Assembly: GCA_027482795.1 (NCBI GenBank)
Contig: JAIXVS010000147.1
Coordinates: forward strand, 1-6,517
Length of the DNA stretch: 6,517 nucleotides
Direction of reading: 5' to 3'
Source of the DNA: Rhodobacter sp.
Lineage (GTDB): Bacteria > Pseudomonadota > Alphaproteobacteria > Rhodobacterales > Rhodobacteraceae
A program made the translations under genes and the position numbers. This document shows, in pieces, positions 1 to 6,517 of the stretch (positions are counted from its first letter, which is position 1; each line of letters opens with the position of its first letter). Under the pieces are notes generated by a model. The model was not told the origin of the DNA. It made no database searches and saw nothing but the letters and a program-made list of their open reading frames with translations.

Positions 1-986
1 ATCTGGCTGGCATATTCGTGGCTTTCGGACACTTCGATGGTGTTGGCGGTTTTCAGCGCCTCGGCCTCTTTTTTCCAGCGCGCGATTTGTTCAACACAGC
101 GCTTGGGGTATTCGTCCAGCGGGATGCCGAATTTTTCAATCAAATCAGGGCGGTCACGTTTGATGAACCACGGGGTATATTCGGCGAAATGCTCGGAACT
201 TTCGGTGACGAAATGGCCCACGCGGGTCAGCATTTCGTAGCGCACCTTATTGGGGCAGCGCGGGTTCCAATGCGATGGTTTGGGAAAGCGCCCCTCGCGG
301 TAGCCTTTCAACAGGGCAGGGTAAAGGTCAACGTATGATCCATCTGCTTGGCGATGTTCAAAGTTCAAGTAGAATGACATGTGGTTGATGCCACCCGCGC
401 GGTAGCGAATCTCTTCCACGGGAATGTCTAAATCACGCGCCAGTTCCCATGCCGTGCCCTGCACCGAGTGGCACAGGCCGACCTGCTTGATCGTGGGGTA
501 TTTTGCGGCAATAGCCCACGTGTTGATGGCCATTGGGTTGACATATTGCATCATCAGCGCATCGGGGCAGACGGCCAGCATATCTTCGCAAATGCCCCAC
601 AAAACGGGCACAGTGCGAAGGCCGCGCATAATGCCGCCCACGCCCAGCGTATCGGCGATGGTCTGACGCAGGCCGTATGCCTTAGGCACTTCGAAATCGG
701 TCACTGTGCAGGGCTCGTACCCGCCAACTTGAAAGCAGCAGACAACGAAATTGGCCCCGTCCAGCGCGCGGCGCTGATTGGAAAAGGTCTTTACAGTGGA
801 TTTGCCGCCCAGTGACTGCGCCAGCTTGCCGACGATGATTTCAGATTCGGACAGGCGTTCTGGATTGATATCCATCAGCCGAATTTCCGCCCCCGCAAGT
901 GCAGGGCGCGACAGAATATCGCCAGCGATGTTTTTGGTGAACACGGCAGAACCAGCGCCGATAAAGGTAATCACGGGGGTAGGCAT
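1..986 (-). CDS. melA: Glycoside hydrolase family 4 alpha-galactosidase, MelA type (3' end missing)
   Basis: Predicted cytoplasmic alpha-galactosidase that hydrolyses melibiose-type sugars by the GH4 mechanism, which needs NAD+ and a divalent metal. I read 328 codons from the ATG at 986-984; the frame stays open to the window edge. E. coli MelA is about 450 residues, so roughly the last quarter lies outside. Seen: an N-terminal Rossmann NAD-binding start (FIGAGSAVF, residues 8-16), GGIMRGLRT (117-125), YVNPMA (148-153), CHSVQGT (172-178), GINH (199-202) and GHFVTESSEHFAEY (257-270). In GH4, the Cys of the CHSV motif (C172) and the His of GINH (H202) are metal ligands, and the tetrapeptide tracks specificity, CHSV being the alpha-galactosidase form. 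Y270 is a candidate catalytic base by position only. There is no signal peptide. The gene starts 10 nt after the ATPase stop, with AAGGA at 998-994, 7 nt from the ATG. An alpha-glucosidase is the main alternative. Confidence 0.88.
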   Translation of the reverse strand, partial: MPTPVITFIGAGSAVFTKNIAGDILSRPALAGAEIRLMDINPERLSESEIIVGKLAQSLGGKSTVKTFSNQRRALDGANFVVCCFQVGGYEPCTVTDFEVPKAYGLRQTIADTLGVGGIMRGLRTVPVLWGICEDMLAVCPDALMMQYVNPMAINTWAIAAKYPTIKQVGLCHSVQGTAWELARDLDIPVEEIRYRAGGINHMSFYLNFEHRQADGSYVDLYPALLKGYREGRFPKPSHWNPRCPNKVRYEMLTRVGHFVTESSEHFAEYTPWFIKRDRPDLIEKFGIPLDEYPKRCVEQIARWKKEAEALKTANTIEVSESHEYASQ

Positions 987-999
987 GTTTTTATCCTTA
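987..999 (-). promoter_or_regulatory. Shine-Dalgarno of the GH4 gene overlapping the ATPase stop codon
   Basis: On the minus strand the junction reads TAAGGATAAAAACATG. The TAA stop of the ATPase gene (999-997) supplies the first bases of the AAGGA ribosome-binding site (998-994), followed by a 7-nt A-rich spacer and the ATG at 986. This fixes the start of the GH4 gene and suggests that terminating ribosomes can reinitiate on it. Confidence 0.7.
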
Positions 1000-2613
1000 G
1001 GTTGCAATGTCAAACGCGGCGCGTACCAGCCGGCGCGTATAGTCGGTTGAGGGGTGTTCCAGAACATCGGCCACGGGGCCTTGTTCCACAATTTTGCCAT
1101 TCTGCATCACAATCACGCGGTGGCACAGGGCGCGCACGACTTTTAGATCGTGGCTGATGAACAAATATGACAGGCCCTTTTCGGCCTGCAATTTGCGCAA
1201 CAAATCAATAATCTGCGCCTGAACAGACAGATCAAGCGCAGAGGTGGGTTCATCCAGCAAGATAAACTCGGGCTCTAGTGCAATGGCCCGCGCGATGGCA
1301 AGGCGCTGGCGCTGGCCGCCCGAAAATTCATGTGGAAAGCGTGACAGGATGCTGTCGGGCATACCCGCATCGCGCAGCGCGCGGCGGACCCGTTCAAGGC
1401 GGTCTGCGCCCGATGTGCCGATGTTATTGACTGTCAGACCTTCTTCGATGATTTGGCGCACCGACATGCGCGGGTTCAGCGATGAAAACGGGTCTTGGAA
1501 GACAATCTGCATGCGCTGGCGAAAGGGTTTCATACCCTTGCGATCCAGCCCTTCGATGCGCTGGCCCATGAAATCGACCTCGCCTTGGGTCAGTTTGGTC
1601 AGCCGCAGCAAGGCTTGGCCAAAGGTGGTTTTGCCACTGCCAGATTCCCCCACAATGCCCAAAGTTTCGCCGCGCTTTAGCGCCAGCGACAGCCCATCGA
1701 CCGCCTGCAAATCATAGTTATGCCCCTTGAACGTGCCGCCTTTGCGCAGGGTGTAGGTCACGCGCACGCCGCGCCCTTCGATCACGGTTTCAGGGTGACC
1801 TTGCAGCGGGTTCGCTTGGCCTTTGGGTTCTGACCCCAAAAGGCGCTGCGTATAGGGGTGCTGGGGCGCGGTGAAGATGGTTTCGGTTGGCCCCTCTTCG
1901 CGCACCACGCCGTGCTGCATCACGTAAACATGGTCAGCAAACTGGCGCACGACGGTTAGATCATGGGTGATCAGAATAACCGCCATGCCCATTTTGGCCT
2001 GCAAGGCTTTGATCAGGTTCAAAATCTCGGCCTGCACGGTCACGTCCAGCGCGGTGGTCGGCTCGTCTGCGATCAGGACATCGGGGTTGTTGGCCAGCGC
2101 CATGGCGATCATCACGCGCTGGCGCTGCCCGCCCGACAATTGGTGCGGATATTGGCGGATGCGCGCCTCGGGGTCGGGGATTTGCACCAATTCCAGCAGG
2201 TCTTGCGCGCGGGCCCAAGACTCGGCCTTTTTCATCTTGGGGTTATGAATGCGCAGCACCTCGGCCAATTGGCTGCCGATGGTGTAGACGGGGTTTAGCG
2301 ATGACATCGGTTCTTGGAAAATCATCGTCAAGCGGTTGCCGCGCAGGCGGCGCATGTCTCGGTCTGACAATTGCGCCATGTTTTGGCCCGCATAGATGAT
2401 TTCCGTTTTGGGCGAGACACTGGCCCGCTTGGTCAGCAATTTCATAATGGCGCGGGCGGTCACAGATTTGCCCGACCCAGATTCGCCCACCAGCGCGATG
2501 GTTTGGCCGCGGTGCAGGGTGAAAGACACATCTTTCACTGCCTCGACCACGCCGCCATCGACGGTGAAGGTGACCCCAATATTGCGGGCCTGAAGCGCGA
2601 TTTCGGTATTCAT
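997..2613 (-). CDS. Fused two-domain ABC transporter ATP-binding protein (DppD-DppF / YejF type)
   Basis: Cytoplasmic ATPase of 538 residues that powers the adjacent permeases; both nucleotide-binding domains of the Dpp/Opp-type importer sit in one chain. Domain 1: Walker A GESGSGKS (43-50), Q-loop Q100, signature LSGGQ (159-163), Walker B ending in E184, switch H217. Domain 2: Walker A GESGSGKT (322-329), Q373, signature FSGGQ (430-434), Walker B ILLDE (451-455), H488. All catalytic motifs are intact in both halves, so both sites look active. Domain 1 ends with HPYTQRLLG (252-260), the short C-terminal motif of oligopeptide-type ATPases, but the cysteine cluster often found after it in DppD/OppD is absent. 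The length is close to E. coli YejF, about 530 residues. The start is supported by AAGGGG (2627-2622), 8 nt before the ATG, and the gene lies 12 nt after the DppC-type gene. Substrate cannot be read from the ATPase; the neighbouring GH4 gene suggests a sugar. Confidence 0.95.
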   Translation of the reverse strand: MNTEIALQARNIGVTFTVDGGVVEAVKDVSFTLHRGQTIALVGESGSGKSVTARAIMKLLTKRASVSPKTEIIYAGQNMAQLSDRDMRRLRGNRLTMIFQEPMSSLNPVYTIGSQLAEVLRIHNPKMKKAESWARAQDLLELVQIPDPEARIRQYPHQLSGGQRQRVMIAMALANNPDVLIADEPTTALDVTVQAEILNLIKALQAKMGMAVILITHDLTVVRQFADHVYVMQHGVVREEGPTETIFTAPQHPYTQRLLGSEPKGQANPLQGHPETVIEGRGVRVTYTLRKGGTFKGHNYDLQAVDGLSLALKRGETLGIVGESGSGKTTFGQALLRLTKLTQGEVDFMGQRIEGLDRKGMKPFRQRMQIVFQDPFSSLNPRMSVRQIIEEGLTVNNIGTSGADRLERVRRALRDAGMPDSILSRFPHEFSGGQRQRLAIARAIALEPEFILLDEPTSALDLSVQAQIIDLLRKLQAEKGLSYLFISHDLKVVRALCHRVIVMQNGKIVEQGPVADVLEHPSTDYTRRLVRAAFDIAT

Positions 2614-2628
2614 CTTGCGCGCCCCTTA
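2614..2628 (-). promoter_or_regulatory. Shine-Dalgarno of the ATPase gene overlapping the permease stop codon
   Basis: On the minus strand the junction reads TAAGGGGCGCGCAAGATG. The permease stop TAA (2628-2626) merges with the AAGGGG ribosome-binding site (2627-2622), and the ATG lies at 2613 after an 8-nt spacer. It has the same layout as the ATPase-GH4 junction. Confidence 0.65.
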
Positions 2629-3750
2629 ATACGGATCAATAGCATCGCGCAGACCGTCACCCAGCGCGTTAAACGCAAAGACGGCCAGCAGAACAAAGCC
2701 AACAGGGGATAGTATCCACGGGAAAGACCCGATCACCCCATAATTGCCCGCATCTTGCAGCATCAGCCCCCAAGAAATCAGCGGCGGCTTTACCGCAAAG
2801 CCAAGGAAACCCAAAAAGCTTTCCAAAAGGATGATCGCGGGAATGCCAAGCGTGACGGAAACGATGACATGGCTCATCACATTGGGCAGGATGTGGCGGG
2901 TGATGATACGGGCATCGGACGCGCCCACGGCAATGGCGGCGCGGACATATTCAATGCGGGCCATGGACATGGTTTTGCTGCGCACCTCGCGCGAAAGCTG
3001 CGCCCAGCCAAGGCCGACGATCACCGAAATCACAAAGGCCAGAAACAGGTTGGATGGGGCGGTCACGGGGATCAGCGTGGTCAGCGCCAGATACAGCGGC
3101 AGCTGCGGGAAGGCCAAGATCACCTCGACAAAGCGTTGAAACCAAAGGTCAAACCGCCCGCCAAGATAGCCCGATGTAATGCCCGCCAGCGTGCCGATAA
3201 TGGTGATCAGCGTGATCGACGTCAGCGCGATCATCAGGGTAATGCGCGCCCCAACAATGCCGCGCGACAGAATATCGCGGCCCAGTTTGTCGGTGCCCAG
3301 CACATGGATCGGGCTGCCATCTTCCAGCCCAAATAGGTGGCGGTTCATGGGAATGATACCCCAAAAATCATACTCCCACCCCTTGGCAAACAGCACAATG
3401 CGGCGGGGGTTGTCATAATCGGGGGCCATCAGGGGCTGAAAGGTGACGGGGTCAAGCTCTTCGCTTTGCACAATGGGAAAGACCACGGGGCGCAGGGTGA
3501 AACCGTCTTTGGTGAAGAAGGAAATCTTGGCAGGGGGCGAAAAGCTTTCCGAGGCGGCGTTCGGATTTACGGGGGCAAAGAAATCGGCAAACAATGCGAC
3601 GATGATCAGCATGGCCACCAGCGTTAGCCCCATCATCCCCGCGAAAGATTTGCGAAAGCGCCGCCAGACCAGCGCGCCATAGCTTTGCGATGTGCTGGAT
3701 ACGGTGGTCAGGCGGTCATCTGCCGCTTCGGATTGCACAGGTGTGTTCAT
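2626..3750 (-). CDS. ABC transporter permease, DppC/YejE type
   Basis: Inner-membrane permease of 374 residues, the second channel subunit of the importer. A hydrophilic cytoplasmic N-terminus (1-37) is followed by one membrane segment (about 38-59), a long extracytoplasmic stretch (about 60-150), the hallmark LGTDKLGRDILSR (151-163) of DppC-type permeases, and about five further membrane segments (roughly 168-192, 207-228, 232-250, 296-318, 346-364). The EAA-type loop that contacts the ATPase is recognisable at about 267-291, with conserved G and LPN residues. The protein ends with GDGLRDAIDP (364-373), typical of the family. The ATG overlaps the stop of the upstream permease gene as ATGA, with a modest GGGG ribosome-binding site at 3761-3758, so translation is probably coupled. 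The stretch between the first membrane segment and LGTD looks longer than in ordinary DppC proteins. Identity as a DppC-type permease is secure; the substrate is inferred from context. Confidence 0.94.
   Translation of the reverse strand: MNTPVQSEAADDRLTTVSSTSQSYGALVWRRFRKSFAGMMGLTLVAMLIIVALFADFFAPVNPNAASESFSPPAKISFFTKDGFTLRPVVFPIVQSEELDPVTFQPLMAPDYDNPRRIVLFAKGWEYDFWGIIPMNRHLFGLEDGSPIHVLGTDKLGRDILSRGIVGARITLMIALTSITLITIIGTLAGITSGYLGGRFDLWFQRFVEVILAFPQLPLYLALTTLIPVTAPSNLFLAFVISVIVGLGWAQLSREVRSKTMSMARIEYVRAAIAVGASDARIITRHILPNVMSHVIVSVTLGIPAIILLESFLGFLGFAVKPPLISWGLMLQDAGNYGVIGSFPWILSPVGFVLLAVFAFNALGDGLRDAIDPY
3747..3750 (-). other. ATGA start/stop overlap between the two permease genes
   Basis: On the minus strand the start codon of the DppC-type gene (3750-3748) overlaps the TGA stop of the DppB-type gene (3749-3747) by one base step, giving ATGA. 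This is a common arrangement for coupled translation and would help keep the two permeases at equal amounts. Confidence 0.85.
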
Positions 3751-4775
3751 GCGCCAGCCCCAATACGAATGCGCGGATCCAGAAGCACCAGCAGCACATC
3801 GGCGATGATATTGCCGATAATCAGCGTGGCACCCAGCACCAGCAGCAAGGTGGCGGTGACAAACACATCACCAATAGCCATAGACCCGATGATTGCAGGG
3901 CCAATGGTGGCAAGGCCAAAGACAATGGCAACCTCAATCTCGCCCGTCAGCATATAGGGCAGTACAACGCCCTGATAGGCGACCAGCGGGTGCAGGGCAT
4001 TGGGCACGGCGTGGCGCATAATCACGGCCCCTTCGCCAAGGCCCTTGGCCCGCGCGGTTTCGATATATTGGGCGTTCAGCGTATCGAGCAAATTGGCGCG
4101 CATCACCCGCATGTTATAGGCCAGCCCGCCAAAGGTGGCGACGGCGATCACGGGCCAAATATGCTGGATCAGGTTCCACAGCTTGCCCCAGTTAAAGTCT
4201 AAAAAGCCCGTCCAATAGGGCTGCCCACCAAAGCGGGTGGAATAGAAACTGCCGATCTCCTGCACGTTCAACTGAAAGGCCAGAATATACAGAATTATCA
4301 GCGCCAGCAAAAAGCGCGGGATCGTCATGCCAAGAAAAGAGATAAAGGACAGCACCGTATCGACCCAAGTATATTGGCGCGTGGCGGCAAGAATACCAAA
4401 GGAAATGCCGATGAGCGTAGCCAGCAGATGGCAGGTCAGCGCAATGGCGATGGTCGCGGGCAGGCGCTGTGCGACCACTTCGGCCACGGGTTTGTTATAG
4501 GCATAGGACATGCCAAAATCACCCTCGGTGACGATGCCCCAAACCCAGCGCAGATATTGCACGGGCAAGGGATCGTTCAGACCATGCGTCTCGCGGTAGG
4601 CCTCTGCGGCGCGGTTGGCGGCATCGGCTGTCGCATTGCCTTGGATCATCATATTGGCGCGGATGAAATCGCCGTAATCACCCGGCGGGGCCTGAATGAT
4701 GGCAAAGGTGATAATGCTCATCACCATCAGCACAGGTATGGCCTGCAAGATGCGCATGGATATGTATCGCAGCAT
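3747..4775 (-). CDS. ABC transporter permease, DppB/YejB type
   Basis: Inner-membrane permease of 342 residues, the first channel subunit of the importer. The start MLRYISMRILQAIPVL is the usual beginning of DppB-type proteins, with the first membrane segment at about 9-29. Further hydrophobic segments lie at about 103-131, 137-167, 205-220, 265-290 and 305-333. The EAA-type coupling loop is at about 239-261 (ETARAKGLG, then RHAVPNAL), and the C-terminal LLDPRIRIG is also family-like. I place the start at the ATG at 4775 because AAGGA (4786-4782) lies 6 nt upstream and the family N-terminus begins here. An in-frame ATG at 4841 would add 22 residues rich in Pro, Gly and Arg, encoded by an RNA hairpin, and is unlikely. 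The gene is separated from the binding-protein gene by 100 nt and overlaps the next permease by 4 nt. Substrate is inferred from the GH4 gene downstream. Confidence 0.93.
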   Translation of the reverse strand: MLRYISMRILQAIPVLMVMSIITFAIIQAPPGDYGDFIRANMMIQGNATADAANRAAEAYRETHGLNDPLPVQYLRWVWGIVTEGDFGMSYAYNKPVAEVVAQRLPATIAIALTCHLLATLIGISFGILAATRQYTWVDTVLSFISFLGMTIPRFLLALIILYILAFQLNVQEIGSFYSTRFGGQPYWTGFLDFNWGKLWNLIQHIWPVIAVATFGGLAYNMRVMRANLLDTLNAQYIETARAKGLGEGAVIMRHAVPNALHPLVAYQGVVLPYMLTGEIEVAIVFGLATIGPAIIGSMAIGDVFVTATLLLVLGATLIIGNIIADVLLVLLDPRIRIGAGA

Positions 4776-4787
4776 GGGGCGTCCTTT
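4776..4787 (-). promoter_or_regulatory. Shine-Dalgarno that decides the start of the DppB-type gene
   Basis: On the minus strand the sequence is AAAGGACGCCCCATG, with AAGGA at 4786-4782 and a 6-nt spacer. It is the best ribosome-binding site in the gap and supports 4775 as the start over the in-frame ATG at 4841. Confidence 0.75.
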
Positions 4788-4808
4788 GAGGCGGAGGGGG
4801 GGTAGGCA

Positions 4809-4838
4809 GGGCGGGCAAGGCATTCGCCCCGCCCGCCC
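4809..4838 (-). promoter_or_regulatory. Strong intercistronic RNA hairpin between binding-protein and permease genes
   Basis: On the minus-strand transcript, GGGCGGGCGGGGC pairs with GCCUUGCCCGCCC around a GAAU tetraloop. This is a 13-bp stem with no mismatches and two internal G-U pairs; two further G-U pairs could extend its base. The downstream flank is not U-rich (it continues UGCCUACC), so it is not a classic Rho-independent terminator. It lies about 37 nt after the binding-protein stop and 33 nt before the DppB-type start. In many ABC operons a hairpin here protects the 3' end of the binding-protein mRNA and lowers downstream expression, giving excess binding protein. That role is inferred. 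Partial transcription termination is the alternative. Confidence 0.7.
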
Positions 4839-4875
4839 CATAGGGGAGGAACCCTAACTTTTGGGCAGCGCTGCT

Positions 4876-6517
4876 TTACTGTGCAGACACTGGCCCAGCG
4901 TCACCAGGCGCGCCGGGCAGCATATTTGCGTGCTCTTCTGCGCCAAGTTGCTTGTCGGCTGGTACAAACACACGCTCGCGCATGATGTTGTCTTCGGCCC
5001 AGTTATACATGAACACAGGCGCGCCCGCTGGGATGTTGGCAAAACGCTTGTTCACCATCAGCGCCGCAGGGAAGGCAACCAGACCAATGGTGTCTAGGTT
5101 TTCTGTGTGCAGCTTTTGGTAGGTTTTGGCCAGTTCGGTGCGCGCGGCTGGATCGCGTTCGCTGATAAAGGCGTTGACGGTGGCGACCATCTCTTCCTCG
5201 TGGGGCAGCAAGTCCAGCTCGCCCGCCGCATTTGCGCGGTGGTTAAAGTCGGTGCTTGGGCCGACGGGGGCCAAAGCCGCCGTGTTTTGAACCATGGTGA
5301 TCCATTCCACGCCGTTACGGTTTACAAACCAATCATACTTGCCACCATCGCGGGCATTGTCGAAATCTTTGCCCGCCAAGCCGTTCAGGGTCACTTTCAA
5401 CCCTGCATCGGCCATCATCGCAATCACGCCCTCAGCAAGGTTTTTGTCGGTGGCGTAATCGATATTGGCCAGCAAGGTCACGTTCACATCCTCGCCACCC
5501 GCAAAGTTGACAAAGCCGTTGCCATCCGTGTCTTCCAGACCAGCCGCAGCCAAGGCTTCTTTGGCCGATGCCACATCAAACGGGAAGAATGTGGTGGAAG
5601 CAGCATCATAGAACGAGGTGCCTTGCATCACGCCGCCCGCATAGGGCGTGGCAAACGGGCCTTTGACAAGGCTATCGCCCAGCCGCGCCCGATCCAAGCC
5701 ATAGGAAATCGCCTTGCGGAAATCGAGGTTGCGGTTCAACTCGCGCACGGCTTGGCCGCGTTCGTCAGGCTCGCCCCAGCCATTGCCCGATAGGTTTGGA
5801 AACAGCGAATAGCCGATGGTGCGCGGGCCAAAGGCAAGACGCGCAGGCGCGGTATCTTCTGCCGCTTTCTTCAGGCTTTCGACAAAGTTTTCAGGCTGTT
5901 CAAGGTTGGAAAAGTCACCCGTGCCTGCGATGGTTTGCACGTCGCGGTCACCCCATGTGGACAGGCGGAAGTGCATCTCATCTAGGTAGGGCAGTTGCTG
6001 GCCAACCTCGTCAACCTTCCAGTAGTATGGGTTGCGGCGCTTGATGACGATGTCATCGGGGCGGTGTTCCACAACCACCCATGCGCCCATGGTGGGGAAG
6101 TTCATGTAATCGGATGGGAAGCTGTTGGCGAAATCTTCATAAGATGTGCCGCCATGCTTTGGATGCTTGGGCTTTAGCATATGGCTTGGGCCAGGGCAGA
6201 AGTTGCCGTAAGCCATTGCATACAGAACAGATTCTGGGAACGGCGTGGTGAAGGTCATCTTGAACGTATAGGCGTCGATGATCTCCAGCGTGGTGCCCGC
6301 GCCATAGGTTTCTTGTGATGCGCCCATCAGCGGGGTAACCTCTGGGTCCATCACAACATCGTTCCAGTAAAAATCGATGTCTTCGGTATCAAAGGCATCG
6401 CCATCAGACCACTTTGCGCCTTCGATCAGTTTGACCGTCAGTGACATGCCATCTTCGGCCCATTCCCACGATTTGGCAAGGTTTGGCATCGGTTGCAGAT
6501 CGGTGGCGTTCACCGTG
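4876..6517 (-). CDS. Extracellular solute-binding protein, family 5 (SBP_bac_5; DppA/OppA-like), 5' end missing
   Basis: Periplasmic substrate-capture protein of the importer. The frame is open from the window edge to the TAA at 4878-4876. The GTG at 6513 is an internal valine codon, not a start, because the protein joins the family fold in mid-domain. The signal peptide and probably around 100 residues are missing. Counting from the V at 6513, 545 residues are visible: GAKWSDGDAFDTEDI (32-46), the classic family motif; RNPYYWKVD (160-168); FRKAISYGLDRARLGD (265-280); and DTDGNGFVNF (328-337), a calcium-loop-like motif common in this family. The visible part alone is longer than a whole E. 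coli DppA (about 535), placing it among the larger family members, which include sugar binders such as S. meliloti AgpA. The tail after VFVPADKQLG (residues 525-545) looks like a low-complexity extension. Context with the GH4 alpha-galactosidase suggests an alpha-galactoside ligand; a peptide cannot be excluded. Confidence 0.92.
   Translation of the reverse strand, partial: TVNATDLQPMPNLAKSWEWAEDGMSLTVKLIEGAKWSDGDAFDTEDIDFYWNDVVMDPEVTPLMGASQETYGAGTTLEIIDAYTFKMTFTTPFPESVLYAMAYGNFCPGPSHMLKPKHPKHGGTSYEDFANSFPSDYMNFPTMGAWVVVEHRPDDIVIKRRNPYYWKVDEVGQQLPYLDEMHFRLSTWGDRDVQTIAGTGDFSNLEQPENFVESLKKAAEDTAPARLAFGPRTIGYSLFPNLSGNGWGEPDERGQAVRELNRNLDFRKAISYGLDRARLGDSLVKGPFATPYAGGVMQGTSFYDAASTTFFPFDVASAKEALAAAGLEDTDGNGFVNFAGGEDVNVTLLANIDYATDKNLAEGVIAMMADAGLKVTLNGLAGKDFDNARDGGKYDWFVNRNGVEWITMVQNTAALAPVGPSTDFNHRANAAGELDLLPHEEEMVATVNAFISERDPAARTELAKTYQKLHTENLDTIGLVAFPAALMVNKRFANIPAGAPVFMYNWAEDNIMRERVFVPADKQLGAEEHANMLPGAPGDAGPVSAQ

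Noticed and set aside
18..815. Several plus-strand open frames opposite the GH4 gene
   Set aside because: The minus-strand frame through this region carries every GH4 hallmark motif; the plus-strand frames are its shadows.
1303..2136. A 21-nt near-repeat (1303-1323 and 2116-2136, one mismatch) and similar matches elsewhere in the ATPase gene
   Set aside because: These encode the SGGQRQR signature motifs of the two homologous ATPase domains, so the similarity reflects domain duplication under protein constraint and is not a mobile or regulatory repeat.
2755..3336. Plus-strand open frame of 193 codons opposite the DppC-type permease
   Set aside because: The translation is very rich in His, Gln, Arg and Gly with no hydrophobic core, which is the usual look of the complement of a membrane-protein gene.
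4809..4838. Hairpin as a Rho-independent terminator
   Set aside because: No run of U follows the stem on the minus-strand transcript, and the permeases downstream need the same transcript unless there is a hidden promoter.
4842..4849. CCTCCCCT upstream of the hairpin as an anti-Shine-Dalgarno that hides the permease ribosome-binding site
   Set aside because: Pairing with the AGGA of the real site reaches only about 4 bp across a large loop, too weak to support a switch.
4865..4874. 10-nt perfect palindrome GCAGCGCTGC next to the binding-protein stop
   Set aside because: It is short, has no loop for a useful RNA hairpin, and no second copy nearby to suggest an operator; chance is a sufficient explanation.
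5502..5531. Calcium-loop-like DTDGNGFVNF in the binding protein as a novel EF-hand
   Set aside because: A DTDGDG-type segment after the AAGL helix is common in family 5 binding proteins, so it is ordinary for the family.
5107..5793. Plus-strand open frame of 228 codons opposite the binding-protein gene
   Set aside because: It lies wholly antisense to a strongly conserved coding region, its translation resembles no family I recognise, and long antisense frames are expected in DNA with GC-biased codons.

Overview
The window is one uninterrupted minus-strand operon segment for uptake and hydrolysis of a small sugar, most likely an alpha-galactoside such as melibiose or raffinose. Read 5'->3' on the minus strand (right to left here), the order is: extracellular solute-binding protein (5' end missing, 6517-4876), 100-nt gap with a strong hairpin, DppB-type permease (4775-3747), DppC-type permease (3750-2626), fused two-domain ABC ATPase (2613-997), and a glycoside hydrolase family 4 enzyme of the MelA alpha-galactosidase type (986-1, 3' end missing). 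I see no credible plus-strand gene, RNA gene, mobile element, CRISPR array or origin. The only non-coding stretch longer than about 12 nt is the 4776-4875 gap.

The moderately GC-rich DNA, strongly GC-biased codon third positions and gene types suggest an alphaproteobacterium, possibly of the Rhodobacterales/Rhizobiales. This is an inference from style; the window has no phylogenetic marker.

By sequence the transporter belongs to the peptide/nickel (Dpp/Opp/Yej) class. The enzyme encoded directly after it is a cytoplasmic NAD- and metal-dependent alpha-galactosidase carrying the CHSV signature. The coherent reading is that the binding protein captures an alpha-galactoside in the periplasm, the two permeases form the channel, the single fused ATPase supplies both nucleotide-binding domains, and the GH4 enzyme cleaves the sugar inside the cell. 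The Agp system of Sinorhizobium meliloti, a Dpp-like transporter used for alpha-galactosides, is a known precedent. The junctions are tight: a 4-nt ATGA overlap between the permeases, and 12-nt and 10-nt gaps at the next two junctions, where the upstream TAA stop runs into the downstream Shine-Dalgarno.

The most interesting non-coding element is a near-perfect 13-bp GC-rich hairpin between the binding-protein gene and the permeases. It has no U-tract and probably stabilises the upstream mRNA or limits downstream expression. No promoter or regulator is visible; both would be expected upstream, beyond position 6517. Overall this is a well-ordered catabolic operon, not an evident new kind of system.
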